From an uncultured Bacteroidaceae bacterium (GTDB taxonomy: Bacteria; Bacteroidota; Bacteroidia; Bacteroidales; Bacteroidaceae): a DNA stretch of 37,532 bases. Location of the stretch: positions 1 to 37,532 of the forward strand of contig CAJGCJ010000004.1 in the NCBI GenBank assembly GCA_904501775.1. The letters run 5' to 3'. The notes under the pieces are model-generated. The model was not told the origin of the DNA, ran no database searches, and saw only the letters and a list, made by a program, of their open reading frames with translations. The position numbers and the translations under genes are program-made. This document shows positions 14,954-22,260 of this stretch, one piece after another. Positions within the stretch are counted from its first letter, which is position 1. Each line of letters begins with the position of its first letter.

Positions 14954-15926
14954 TAACGGTAAAACGTTACAACGAGGTTTTGTAACAGGTAAATATACTT
15001 TGACGGCGTTGCTTGCAGGCTCATCCTTGATATGGCTTGCAAGCATGCTGTTTTGCCGCGAAACAACATCTGCAGCCATGATTTTTTCATTCGGGATGCC
15101 TGTGTGGCTATCCGACTTGGCATCGTTTGCCGTATACGTTCTGGCTGCCGTTATAATAAATTCATTTGTTGTACTTGAAGGAAGAGTCTCGTGGCTCGGT
15201 GGCCTTTACATGTGGCTCTCTGCCCTCTCCTTCTCTTTGGTGAGCAATATACAGAGTGCTGTTTCTGCACTCATGCTTGTGCTGTTGTATACAGTAGTGC
15301 TGTCGTGCTACCAAAGGGAGAATGTGCAAAAGTGGGTGTTTACCTCTTCAGCCTTGTTGGCTTCGTTTTCGTTGCTCGAGCCCCGCTTCTTATATCTGTT
15401 GCCTGTTTGTCTGATATATTGGGCAACAACATCGGTTCTTGGATTACGGAATATTTTGGCTGCTCTCTTTGGTCTCATTACACCTTTTTGGCTCTATTGT
15501 GGTGTGGTGTTGCTGCAGCCTGATTACAATAATCTGCTGCCAATGGTTCCTGACAGGCTGTACAGCTTATTCAACGGCTGCTCCTTCGCCTTGTCGCTGC
15601 CTGTTGTCCCGCACCTTGCAGTAGAACTGCTTATTCTGCTTATTACTACATCAGTCTTTGTACAGAGTACAACCCCTGCTAAGCCCATCATGCGCAAGAT
15701 GTTTACTTTCTTTGTGTTTGCAGGCTATTATCTCTTGTTCCTGTCGCTATTCAGAGCCGATGACTTCTCTTTATTGTTTGCGTGGCGATTGCCGGGTATT
15801 GCAATAATGGTGGCTTTTCTCTTTTCGGTAAAGTTTAACAAATCTTTCAATCTGCTTTTCGTATTTATAAATGTACTGTGGCTGTTATTAGCCGGAATTA
15901 ATATCACATATGGATTTCTTAGTTGA
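14943..15926 (+). CDS. Hypothetical polytopic membrane protein
   Basis: A 327-residue protein consisting almost entirely of hydrophobic segments, about nine to eleven transmembrane helices, with short loops and few charges. I do not recognise a catalytic motif. The frame has no ATG before codon 55, and the first helices lie upstream of that, so I take the TTG at 14943, which overlaps the purD stop by 11 bases and would couple the two translationally. The closest idea is the DUF6427-like group of Bacteroidota membrane proteins, which is a weak recollection. It overlaps the next gene by 17 bases. Confidence 0.78.
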   Translation: MTYNNGKTLQRGFVTGKYTLTALLAGSSLIWLASMLFCRETTSAAMIFSFGMPVWLSDLASFAVYVLAAVIINSFVVLEGRVSWLGGLYMWLSALSFSLVSNIQSAVSALMLVLLYTVVLSCYQRENVQKWVFTSSALLASFSLLEPRFLYLLPVCLIYWATTSVLGLRNILAALFGLITPFWLYCGVVLLQPDYNNLLPMVPDRLYSLFNGCSFALSLPVVPHLAVELLILLITTSVFVQSTTPAKPIMRKMFTFFVFAGYYLLFLSLFRADDFSLLFAWRLPGIAIMVAFLFSVKFNKSFNLLFVFINVLWLLLAGINITYGFLS

Positions 15927-16377
15927 GTTTCTTAGTGCATACGGTTATTTGGGAATGGGAGTCATGGCATTCCTGTCGGGTTCCGTGCTTCCTCTTACAA
16001 GCGAGGTTCTTATGATACTTCTTTTGGGAATGGGACTGAACTCTTTTCCCCTTGTGCTTGTTTCTACTTTAGGTAATACTATCGGTGGCGTAACCTGTTT
16101 CTACACAGGACGCATTGTTCAGAAAGAGACTGTGCAGCGCCTGTTCAAGGTTTCGGACAGACGTATGCGACAGGCCGACAGGCTTATACAACGATATGGT
16201 TTTTGGGCTTCGTTCTTCTCTTTTGTGCCACTGATAGGTACTGCAATATTGCTTACGCTCGGTGTTATGCGAGTAAGCTGGTGGAGGGTTACACTTGTGA
16301 TGATGTTCGGTAAGTTCCTGCGTTATCTGCTTGTGGCTATATCATATACCGGTTTCACCGAGATGTTTTCGTTCTAA
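15910..16377 (+). CDS. YqaA/DedA-like small membrane protein
   Basis: A 155-residue membrane protein of the YqaA branch of the DedA/SNARE-associated (VTT) superfamily. Seen in the sequence: an N-terminal re-entrant-type segment (AYGYLGMGVMAFLSGSVLPLTSEVLMI), the glycine-rich GNTIGGVTCFYTGR motif, a basic cytosolic loop (SDRRMRQADRLIQRYG), the conserved FVPLIGTAILLTLGVMR block, and a last helix (WWRVTLVMMFGKFLRYL). DedA proteins have been tied to membrane-lipid recycling, including undecaprenyl phosphate. The role of YqaA is not established. It overlaps the previous gene and lies 9 bases before the metal-binding lipoprotein. Confidence 0.85.
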   Translation: MDFLVEFLSAYGYLGMGVMAFLSGSVLPLTSEVLMILLLGMGLNSFPLVLVSTLGNTIGGVTCFYTGRIVQKETVQRLFKVSDRRMRQADRLIQRYGFWASFFSFVPLIGTAILLTLGVMRVSWWRVTLVMMFGKFLRYLLVAISYTGFTEMFSF

Positions 16378-16386
16378 ATTTATTTG

Positions 16387-17214
16387 ATGAGAGTAATCTG
16401 TTCCATAATAATGATATTGTCGCTTGTTGCCTGTTCCCACATAGAGGGCGACAGCAGACAGCTTTTTGTAACAATCGAGCCTTACAGGTTTGTCGTTGAG
16501 GCTGTAGCAGGCGAAGAATGGAACGTGCGCTCGATAGTCTCTAATGGCGGTAACCCCGAGACATTCGACCCTATGCCGTCCGATTTGCTTGCATTGGCGT
16601 CGAGCAAGGCCTATTTTATGGTAGGCGGATTGGGATTCGAGAATGGCTGGAAAGAGAAGATAGCAGAGTTATATCCCCATCTGTTGCTTGTTGATACTTC
16701 GCAGGGGATAGAGCGCGACGAGGATGACCCTCATGTGTGGACCTCGCCCGATAATATCTCTCTGATTGCCGATAATATCTGTGGAGCGATGTGCCGCATC
16801 GACTCACTGCGCGCCAATTATTACAATAAAAGGCTTATGCAGTTCAAAGAACGGTTGTTTGAGACCGATTCAATAGTTGAGAGCAAATTGCAGTCGTGTA
16901 AGGGCGCCTCGTTTCTTATATTCCACCCTTCATTGACCTATTTCTCGAACAGATATGGATTGAGGCAGATAACAGTAGAACACGAAGGGAAAGAACCTTC
17001 GATAATGCAGATGAAAAGCGTAGTAGATGCGGCTGATGAAGCCGATGTACGCTGTCTCTTTATGCAGGCCGGGTTTGATGCGCGCAGCATGCAGGCTGTT
17101 GCCAATGAGCTTTCCATAGAGATTGTCGAGATAAACCCTCTCAGCTACGATTGGCATGGTGAGATGATTCGTATTGCCGATGCACTCTCTTTAACGGATT
17201 CCAAAGATGATTGA
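16387..17214 (+). CDS. Metal ABC transporter substrate-binding lipoprotein (ZnuA-like)
   Basis: A cluster A-I type solute-binding protein for zinc or manganese. I choose the ATG at 16387 (275 residues) over the TTG one codon upstream. Residues 1-15 are a lipoprotein signal peptide with lipobox LVAC and lipidated Cys at 16, so it sits on a membrane facing the periplasm. Putative metal ligands are His 116 in DDPHVW, His 180 in FHPSLTYFSNRYGL, and an acidic residue near the C-terminus. At the place of the first ZnuA histidine (GANPHxxEP) this protein reads GGNPETFDP (residues 54-62). No His-rich loop is present. It overlaps the ATPase gene by 8 bases, so the two form one system. The metal is not determined. 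Confidence 0.88.
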   Translation: MRVICSIIMILSLVACSHIEGDSRQLFVTIEPYRFVVEAVAGEEWNVRSIVSNGGNPETFDPMPSDLLALASSKAYFMVGGLGFENGWKEKIAELYPHLLLVDTSQGIERDEDDPHVWTSPDNISLIADNICGAMCRIDSLRANYYNKRLMQFKERLFETDSIVESKLQSCKGASFLIFHPSLTYFSNRYGLRQITVEHEGKEPSIMQMKSVVDAADEADVRCLFMQAGFDARSMQAVANELSIEIVEINPLSYDWHGEMIRIADALSLTDSKDD

Positions 17215-17839
17215 ACTAAAGAACGTATCCTTTTCGTATGACAGCAATGAGTTGCTGCGCGATGTGAATCTGACCATAGCAAGGAACGACTATTGGGGTA
17301 TTGTGGGCCCTAATGGTTGCGGAAAGAGTACACTTCTGAAGATTATCTTACGCTTGATAAAGCCCGATAGTGGAGAGGTCATCTACCGCAAAGAGGGTAA
17401 AGAGGTCTCGGCACTGACAATGGGATATGTCCCGCAATCTTCTCAGATAGACAAGATGTTCCCTATAACTGTACGCGAGGTGGTTGCCCTTGGTCTTATA
17501 GGTGAGAAGAAGAGCGCTTCTGATGCAGTAGAAGAGGTCATGAGGCAGATGGATATTTATGCGCTTGCCGATAAACCTATAGGTGCACTCAGTGGTGGGG
17601 AACTGCAACGCACGCTTATGGCACGTGCAGTTGTATCGCGCCCCGATGTGCTTGTGCTCGATGAGCCCGATACTTATCTCGATAAAAAATCGGTTGATAC
17701 GCTCTATTCTCTTCTCTCATCCCTCAACAGCGATTGTACCGTATTGGTTGTTTCGCACAATGAGCCTCGCATAAAGGAGTATGCCTCGCATATTGCTTAT
17801 GTCGAAGGCACGGTAAATTGTTGCAGGAATGATAGATAA
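17207..17839 (+). CDS. Metal ABC transporter ATP-binding protein (ZnuC/MntB-like)
   Basis: A 210-residue ABC ATPase. Walker A is GPNGCGKST at residues 34-42, the Q-loop is GYVPQSSQ, the signature is LSGGE at 128-132 and Walker B is VLVLDEPD with Asp 152 and Glu 153, followed by a D-loop-like YLDKKS and an H-loop His in VVSHNE. Similarity is to the zinc/manganese importer ATPases, which agrees with the overlapping binding protein. The permease normally next in such operons is missing: the gene is followed by 30 bases and a palindromic terminator. The ATPase probably pairs with a permease coded elsewhere. Confidence 0.9.
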   Translation: MIELKNVSFSYDSNELLRDVNLTIARNDYWGIVGPNGCGKSTLLKIILRLIKPDSGEVIYRKEGKEVSALTMGYVPQSSQIDKMFPITVREVVALGLIGEKKSASDAVEEVMRQMDIYALADKPIGALSGGELQRTLMARAVVSRPDVLVLDEPDTYLDKKSVDTLYSLLSSLNSDCTVLVVSHNEPRIKEYASHIAYVEGTVNCCRNDR

Positions 17840-17870
17840 AGTAACGGTAAAGCTTAATGAATAATTAACT

Positions 17871-17917
17871 ATACAAATAAGAGCGACAGGCCAATGGCCT
17901 GTCGCTCTTATTTGTAT
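17871..17917. terminator. Bidirectional terminator between the ABC ATPase gene and argH
   Basis: A perfect 22-base-pair inverted repeat with arms 17871-17892 and 17896-17917 and a 3-base loop (AAT). The core GAGCGACAGGCC is GC-rich and the outer arms are A- and T-rich on both sides. It lies between the converging stops of the ATPase (17839) and argH (17955), so it can serve both strands. Confidence 0.92.
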
Positions 17918-17954
17918 GTAAGTGGGTATTATATCTCACACGGGAGTATCTACC

Positions 17955-19295
17955 TTAGGATTTAAGCAGTGCCTCCTCGGCTTTACGGGCTTTTTCGATA
18001 TTCATGGCCTCGTATATGCTGTACATTGTTTTTCTTATATCCTCGGTACACAAGTTGCCAATGCTGCCCTCATGAGTGTGGCGAATATTTTTGTCGGGCA
18101 CGAATGTGCCGGCCTCAATGTCAAGACCAACCTTCTTATACGCATCGCGGAAGGGCATTCCTTCTGTGGCAAGGCGGTTGACCTCTTCTACACTGAACAT
18201 TGCATCGTATCGGCTGTCGTTGAGTATTTCTTTGTTTACCTCTATGCGCTCAATGATGTATGTTGCCATTGCAAGACACTCCTTGATTTCGGCAAATGCC
18301 GGTAGGAACAGCTCTTTGATAACTTGCAGGTCGCGGAAGTAACCGCTGGGCAAGTTGTTCATAATTATAGTGATGTCCATGGGTAGTGCTTGCAGGCGGT
18401 TGCATTTTGCACGCATAATCTCAAACACATCGGGGTTTTTCTTATGTGGCATGATGCTGCTGCCTGTGGTACATTCGGCAGGGAGTTTTACAAAGCCGAA
18501 ATTCTGCGAGTTGAACATACAGGCGTCGAATGCCATCTTCGATAGTGTGCCGGCAACGCTCGCGAGTGCAAAGGCCACATTCTTTTCGCACTTTCCGCGT
18601 CCCATCTGTGAATACACCACATTGTAGTTCATTGAATCGAAGCCGAGCAACTCGGTTGTCATGGTGCGGTTGAGTGGGAACGATGAGCCATAGCCCGCTG
18701 CAGAGCCCAACGGGTTGCGGTTACACATGCGGTAGGCTGCCTGCAGAAAGAGCATGTCGTCGGCAAGGCTCTCGGCATATGCACCGAACCACAGACCGAA
18801 TGACGAGGGCATTGCAACCTGCAGATGGGTATATCCGGGCATAAGCACATCTTTGTGCTTTTCGCTCTGTTTTTGCAATGCGTCGAAAAGAGCGACAACA
18901 GCCTCACATATATCCTGTAGTTCGTGGCGTGTGAATAGCTTCAGGTCGACAAGTACCTGATCGTTGCGCGAGCGTCCGCTGTGGATTTTCTTTCCTGCGT
19001 CACCAAGCTTGCGTGTGAGCATCAGTTCAACCTGTGAATGTACATCCTCTACACCCTCTTCAATGATGAATTCTCCGCTCTCGACTATTGAATAGATGTT
19101 GCGCAGTTCGTGGTGCAGCAACTCCTTCTCTTCAAGAGTGAGCATGCCGATGCTTTGCAGCATGGCGCTGTGTGCTATTGAACCAAGAATGTCATAGGGC
19201 GCAAGCAGCAGATCGAGTTCGCGGTCCTTGCCTACAGTGAAACGCTCTATTGCAGGGTTGATTGTGCTGTTTTTATCCCAAAGCTTTTTTGCCAT
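17955..19295 (-). CDS. argH: Argininosuccinate lyase
   Basis: Splits argininosuccinate into arginine and fumarate, the last step of arginine synthesis. 446 residues, normal length. Fumarase/aspartase superfamily motifs: HSGRSRNDQV at residues 105-114, GYTHLQVAMP with the catalytic His at 157, NPLGSAAGYG at 194-203, and the signature GSSIMPHKKNPD at 278-289. The start MAKKLWDKNS is usual for Bacteroidota. It is the last gene of the minus-strand run pyrE, SRPBCC protein, argH, separated from the SRPBCC gene by 49 bases that hold a hairpin. Confidence 0.96.
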   Translation of the reverse strand: MAKKLWDKNSTINPAIERFTVGKDRELDLLLAPYDILGSIAHSAMLQSIGMLTLEEKELLHHELRNIYSIVESGEFIIEEGVEDVHSQVELMLTRKLGDAGKKIHSGRSRNDQVLVDLKLFTRHELQDICEAVVALFDALQKQSEKHKDVLMPGYTHLQVAMPSSFGLWFGAYAESLADDMLFLQAAYRMCNRNPLGSAAGYGSSFPLNRTMTTELLGFDSMNYNVVYSQMGRGKCEKNVAFALASVAGTLSKMAFDACMFNSQNFGFVKLPAECTTGSSIMPHKKNPDVFEIMRAKCNRLQALPMDITIIMNNLPSGYFRDLQVIKELFLPAFAEIKECLAMATYIIERIEVNKEILNDSRYDAMFSVEEVNRLATEGMPFRDAYKKVGLDIEAGTFVPDKNIRHTHEGSIGNLCTEDIRKTMYSIYEAMNIEKARKAEEALLKS

Positions 19296-19312
19296 ATTCG
19301 TATCGGATAATA

Positions 19313-19338
19313 GAGGGGTGTATCGATGTACACCCCTC
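19313..19338 (-). other. Intercistronic hairpin before argH
   Basis: A perfect 10-base-pair stem, GAGGGGTGTA (19313-19322) with TACACCCCTC (19329-19338), 6-base loop. On the minus strand it lies just after the SRPBCC stop codon and 17 bases before the argH start. No T-run follows in either direction, so it is more likely an mRNA processing or stability element, or a weak attenuator, than a full terminator. Confidence 0.6.
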
Positions 19339-19344
19339 GTAATG

Positions 19345-19755
19345 TTAATATTGTATCATTGCCAATGTGTCGGCTATCTTCTCGAGTCCCTCTTTAAGGG
19401 GCTTCTCAATCATTCCTCTCAGCATGAAGTTTAATTCGGCTTTTGCAACCACGCGCATCTTTGCCGCTTCGCTGCCGTCGGGAATAATCTGTATCCACAG
19501 GTTGAAGGGTATAGGAGAACCTACTGCCTCAAACTTTATGCATTTGGGCTCCTCGCGTTCAACTACCCTTATTGTAACCTTGCCCAATTGTGGAATCTCC
19601 ACTGTGGCATGGTCGCGGTCAAAGGAGAAATCCTTTACCTTGTCCTCGGGGATTTTTCCCTTAAGAGCCTCAAGGTTATTGAGGTCCTCGAGTTTTGAAT
19701 ATACTCTTTCTTGTGGATAGGGGATATTTTTAACGCTGCTTTCGTATTGACTCAT
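19345..19755 (-). CDS. SRPBCC/START-like fold protein
   Basis: A 136-residue protein resembling the polyketide-cyclase/SRPBCC superfamily of small ligand-binding proteins found in Bacteroidota. It begins with an N-terminal strand and helix (YESSVKNIPYPQERVYSKLEDLNNLEALKGKIP), continues with beta-strands (VEIPQLGKVTIRVVEREEPKCIKFEAVGSPIPFNLWIQI), and ends in a long C-terminal helix (MIEKPLKEGLEKIADTLAMIQY) that closes the cavity. It has no signal peptide, so it is cytoplasmic, and no catalytic residues are evident. Its start lies 6 bases after pyrE, so the two are co-transcribed. The ligand is unknown. Confidence 0.85.
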   Translation of the reverse strand: MSQYESSVKNIPYPQERVYSKLEDLNNLEALKGKIPEDKVKDFSFDRDHATVEIPQLGKVTIRVVEREEPKCIKFEAVGSPIPFNLWIQIIPDGSEAAKMRVVAKAELNFMLRGMIEKPLKEGLEKIADTLAMIQY

Positions 19756-19761
19756 GATTGT

Positions 19762-20406
19762 TTATTTGAGGTCGTTTCTCCACTCCGAAGGATTTGCTCT
19801 CCACTCCTTGAGTGTAGGCATTACCTCCTCTGTAATGTAACCGGTCTCTTTTGCAGCCTCGAGCACTGCCTCGTAGTCGGTAAGTGTGATGAGTTTCACG
19901 CCTGCCTGAGCAAAAGCCTCCTCGGCAACACTGAAACCGTATGTGAATGATGCAACCATACCCACAACCTCAACGCCTGCAGCACGCAATGCGTCAACTG
20001 CCTTGAGGCTGCTCATACCTGTTGAAACAAGGTCCTCAACAACTACCACCTTTGCACCGGGGTATACGTCGCCTTCAATCTGGTTACCCATTCCATGATC
20101 CTTTGCCTTGGGACGTACATAAACGAAAGGCTTTGCAAGCTCCTCGGCAACAAGTGCACCCTGTGCAATGGCACCGGTTGCAACACCGGCTACGATGTCG
20201 GCCTCGGGGAATTCCTGAAGAATGATGTTTGCAAGTCCCAATTTTACGCGTGTGCGCAGCTCGGGGAACGATAATGTCTTACGGTTGTCGCAGTAAAAAG
20301 GTGATTTCCAACCAGAAGCCCATGTGAAAGGCTGCTCGGGTTGTAATTTTACGGCTTTGATTTTAAGCAGCTCGGCTGCAAGAATAAGTTTGGATTTGTT
20401 CGACAT
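19762..20406 (-). CDS. pyrE: Orotate phosphoribosyltransferase
   Basis: Converts orotate and PRPP to OMP in pyrimidine synthesis. 214 residues. Seen: FTWASGWKSPFYCDNRKTLS near residues 27-46 (substrate loop), the flexible-loop motif RPKAKDHGMGNQIEG at 98-112, and the PRPP-binding motif VVVVEDLVSTG at 120-130. The start MSNKSKL agrees with relatives. Probably the first gene of a pyrE, SRPBCC, argH operon. Confidence 0.96.
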   Translation of the reverse strand: MSNKSKLILAAELLKIKAVKLQPEQPFTWASGWKSPFYCDNRKTLSFPELRTRVKLGLANIILQEFPEADIVAGVATGAIAQGALVAEELAKPFVYVRPKAKDHGMGNQIEGDVYPGAKVVVVEDLVSTGMSSLKAVDALRAAGVEVVGMVASFTYGFSVAEEAFAQAGVKLITLTDYEAVLEAAKETGYITEEVMPTLKEWRANPSEWRNDLK

Positions 20407-20442
20407 TGTATTATCTGTTTTAGGTTAATTCAGTATGTAATG

Positions 20443-20473
20443 CGAAGATAGATATTTTTATAATAATGGCAAT
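20443..20473 (-). promoter_or_regulatory. Probable promoter of the pyrE operon
   Basis: Minus-strand TATCTTCG (complement of 20443-20450) followed by CA, with ATTG (complement of 20470-20473) 19 bases upstream. The -7 element lies 36 bases before the pyrE ATG. Confidence 0.55.
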
Positions 20474-20501
20474 GATGTGTATGAAAAAAAATGATGTTGC
20501 C

Positions 20502-20840
20502 TTATTTGGTTTGTGTATATCCCTCTTTCTTGAGAATCTCTATTATCTTCTCTTTAAATTCACCCTGTATCAATATTTCGCCCTCTTTTGTTGTCCCGCC
20601 CACGCCGCAACGGGTTTTCAGCAGGCGACCGAGCTCTTTTATATCTTCGTCGCTGCCGACGAAATTCTTGACAATGGTTACAGTCTTGCCGCCACGGTGG
20701 TTCTTCTCAATGCTCACCCTGAGCTTCTGCTGTTGCTTGGGCAGGGTCTCGGTTTCCTCCTTTTCATCGGTGGAATATTGGAAGTCGGGATTTGTTGAGT
20801 AGACAATGTTGAGCCTATCTTTCCAATCGTTTTTCTTCAT
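20502..20840 (-). CDS. yciH: SUI1/eIF1-like translation factor YciH
   Basis: A 112-residue protein with a SUI1 domain at about 38-108: LRVSIEKNHRGGKTVTIVKNF, then LKTRCGVGGTTKEGEILIQG, the two most conserved blocks of the eIF1/YciH family. Bacterial YciH is thought to influence start-site fidelity and to repress translation under stress. The N-terminal 35 residues are polar (STDEKEETETLPKQQQ) and probably flexible. It is divergent from rex with a 126-base spacer. Confidence 0.93.
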   Translation of the reverse strand: MKKNDWKDRLNIVYSTNPDFQYSTDEKEETETLPKQQQKLRVSIEKNHRGGKTVTIVKNFVGSDEDIKELGRLLKTRCGVGGTTKEGEILIQGEFKEKIIEILKKEGYTQTK

Positions 20841-20861
20841 GGTATTCTATGCATTTATGTG

Positions 20862-20869
20862 CGAAGATA
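20862..20869 (-). promoter_or_regulatory. Probable -7 element of yciH
   Basis: Minus-strand TATCTTCG followed by CA, 22 bases before the yciH ATG. I find no convincing -33 element. The same octamer stands upstream of four other genes in this window. Confidence 0.5.
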
Positions 20870-20932
20870 CAACCTTTTTGTTGTTTTTGCCATACAAATT
20901 TCATGGAATGATATAATATGGCTAAATTTGTT

Positions 20933-20940
20933 GCGTTATA
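20933..20940 (+). promoter_or_regulatory. Probable -7 element of rex
   Basis: TAAATTTG matches TAnnTTTG exactly, 27 bases before the rex ATG at 20967. No clear -33 element and no convincing Rex operator palindrome was found around it. Confidence 0.5.
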
Positions 20941-20966
20941 TATATTGCGCACATGTAGAATTATCT

Positions 20967-21626
20967 ATGGAGAATATCCTTAAGACATATTCCTGTAAGG
21001 TACCCGAGCCGACTCTGCGTCGATTGCCTTGGTATCTTTCGGTGTGCCGTCTGCTGAAGGCGCGTGGCGAGACCTATGTCTCATCGACAAGACTGTCGAA
21101 GGAGACGAGCATCGTGGCTTCGCAGATAGCCAAGGATCTTTCGTGCGTGAATATCGTGGGACGTACAAGGGTTGGTTACGAAATAGATAACCTGCTCGCA
21201 GTGCTTGAGAGTTTTTTGGGTTTCACGACATCGCACAAGGCATTCCTCTTTGGTGCCGGAAGGCTCGGTGCCGCTCTGCTCAACGATACAGGCTTGAAAC
21301 AGTTCGGCTTGGAGGTTGTTGCTGCGTTCGATAATAACCCTAAGGTCGTGGGACACAGCATATCGGGTATTCCGGTATATCACATAAGTGAGATTGGTGC
21401 CAAGATGCGACGCCACAATGTGAAGATTGGAATACTCACGGTGCCTATCGACAATGCACAGGAGGTTGCCGACCGCATGGTTGTGTGGGGAATAAAGGCT
21501 ATATGGAACTTCACCCCGTTGCGTATACGTGTGCCCGATGATATTGTGGTGCAGAACACCTCGCTCTATGCACACCTGTCGCTGATGTTCAACCGTCTCG
21601 ACAATATGACTGATGAAGAACGATGA
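20967..21626 (+). CDS. rex: Redox-sensing transcriptional repressor Rex
   Basis: Rex senses the NADH/NAD+ ratio and represses fermentation and respiration genes. I use the ATG at 20967, giving 219 residues that begin MENILKTYSCKVPEPTLRRLP; a GTG at 20859 would add 36 residues that overlap the yciH promoter. Residues about 1-75 are a winged helix (PEPTLRRLPWYL, YVSSTRLSKETSIVASQIAKDLS). Residues 90-200 form a Rossmann domain with FGAGRLG at 95-101, replacing the more usual GxGNLG, then AAFDNNPKVVG and GIPVYH. The C-terminal helix for domain swapping is present (VQNTSLYAHLSLMFNRL). It heads a run with the FAH-family gene, porU, porV and ispF, although no functional link to secretion is known. 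Confidence 0.94.
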   Translation: MENILKTYSCKVPEPTLRRLPWYLSVCRLLKARGETYVSSTRLSKETSIVASQIAKDLSCVNIVGRTRVGYEIDNLLAVLESFLGFTTSHKAFLFGAGRLGAALLNDTGLKQFGLEVVAAFDNNPKVVGHSISGIPVYHISEIGAKMRRHNVKIGILTVPIDNAQEVADRMVVWGIKAIWNFTPLRIRVPDDIVVQNTSLYAHLSLMFNRLDNMTDEER

Positions 21627-21642
21627 TTAAGAGAATATTTAT

Positions 21643-22257
21643 ATGAAAATTATAGCAGTTGCAAAGAATTACGCGGCACACGCATTGGAGTTTGACGGCA
21701 CAGGTGAAAAACCGCAGGTGCCCACAATCTTCATGAAGCCCGACTCGTCAATAATAAAGAACGGCAAACACTTTTACCTTCCCGACTGGATGGGACGTAT
21801 CGACTACGAGGCCGAGATTGTTGTGCGTATAAATCAGTTGGGCCGTAGCATTCCCGCACGTTTCGCGCACCGTTATTACGATGCAATAACTGTCGGCATC
21901 GATTTTACTGCACGCGATATGCAGCGCCGTATGATTGCAGAAGGTGCTCCATGGGAGTTGTCAAAGGGATTCGACTGCTCGGCTGTGCTCGGCACCTTCA
22001 AGGCTGTAGAGGGGTACGACCTCTCTAATCTCGATTTCTCGCTCACGATAAACGATGCAACCGTGCAGCAGGGAAACAGCAGGGATATGCTTTTCTCTGT
22101 TGATGAGATAATAGCTTATGTAAGCCGTTTCTGTACTCTTAAGACAGGCGACCTTATTTTCACCGGAACACCTGCTGGTGTGGCACCTGTAAAGGTGGGC
22201 GACCATCTGAAAGGATATATCGGCGAAGAGAAGGTGCTCGATTTCCATGTGCGTTAA
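21643..22257 (+). CDS. Fumarylacetoacetate hydrolase family protein
   Basis: A 204-residue FAH-fold enzyme, short form, like acylpyruvases or oxaloacetate tautomerase/decarboxylase (FAHD1, YcgM). Metal ligands are visible as Glu 56 and Glu 58 in IDYEAEIVV and Asp 87 in GIDFTARD. IFMKPDSSI is the typical substrate loop, and TGTPAGVAPVKVGD near the C-terminus is the family's glycine loop. It lies 16 bases after rex and 3 bases before porU. The substrate cannot be decided from sequence. Confidence 0.92.
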   Translation: MKIIAVAKNYAAHALEFDGTGEKPQVPTIFMKPDSSIIKNGKHFYLPDWMGRIDYEAEIVVRINQLGRSIPARFAHRYYDAITVGIDFTARDMQRRMIAEGAPWELSKGFDCSAVLGTFKAVEGYDLSNLDFSLTINDATVQQGNSRDMLFSVDEIIAYVSRFCTLKTGDLIFTGTPAGVAPVKVGDHLKGYIGEEKVLDFHVR

Positions 22258-22260
22258 CCG

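Noticed and set aside
17922..18305. A 127-codon plus-strand frame opposite argH
   Set aside because: Antisense to the argH C-terminus and begins inside the terminator region; no recognisable protein.
20859..20966. Upstream GTG start for rex
   Set aside because: It would include the divergent yciH promoter and the rex -7 element; the ATG at 20967 gives the usual protein.
20880..20966. Search for a Rex operator for self-regulation
   Set aside because: No clear TTGT-spacer-ACAA palindrome; only scattered TTGTT and ATA words.
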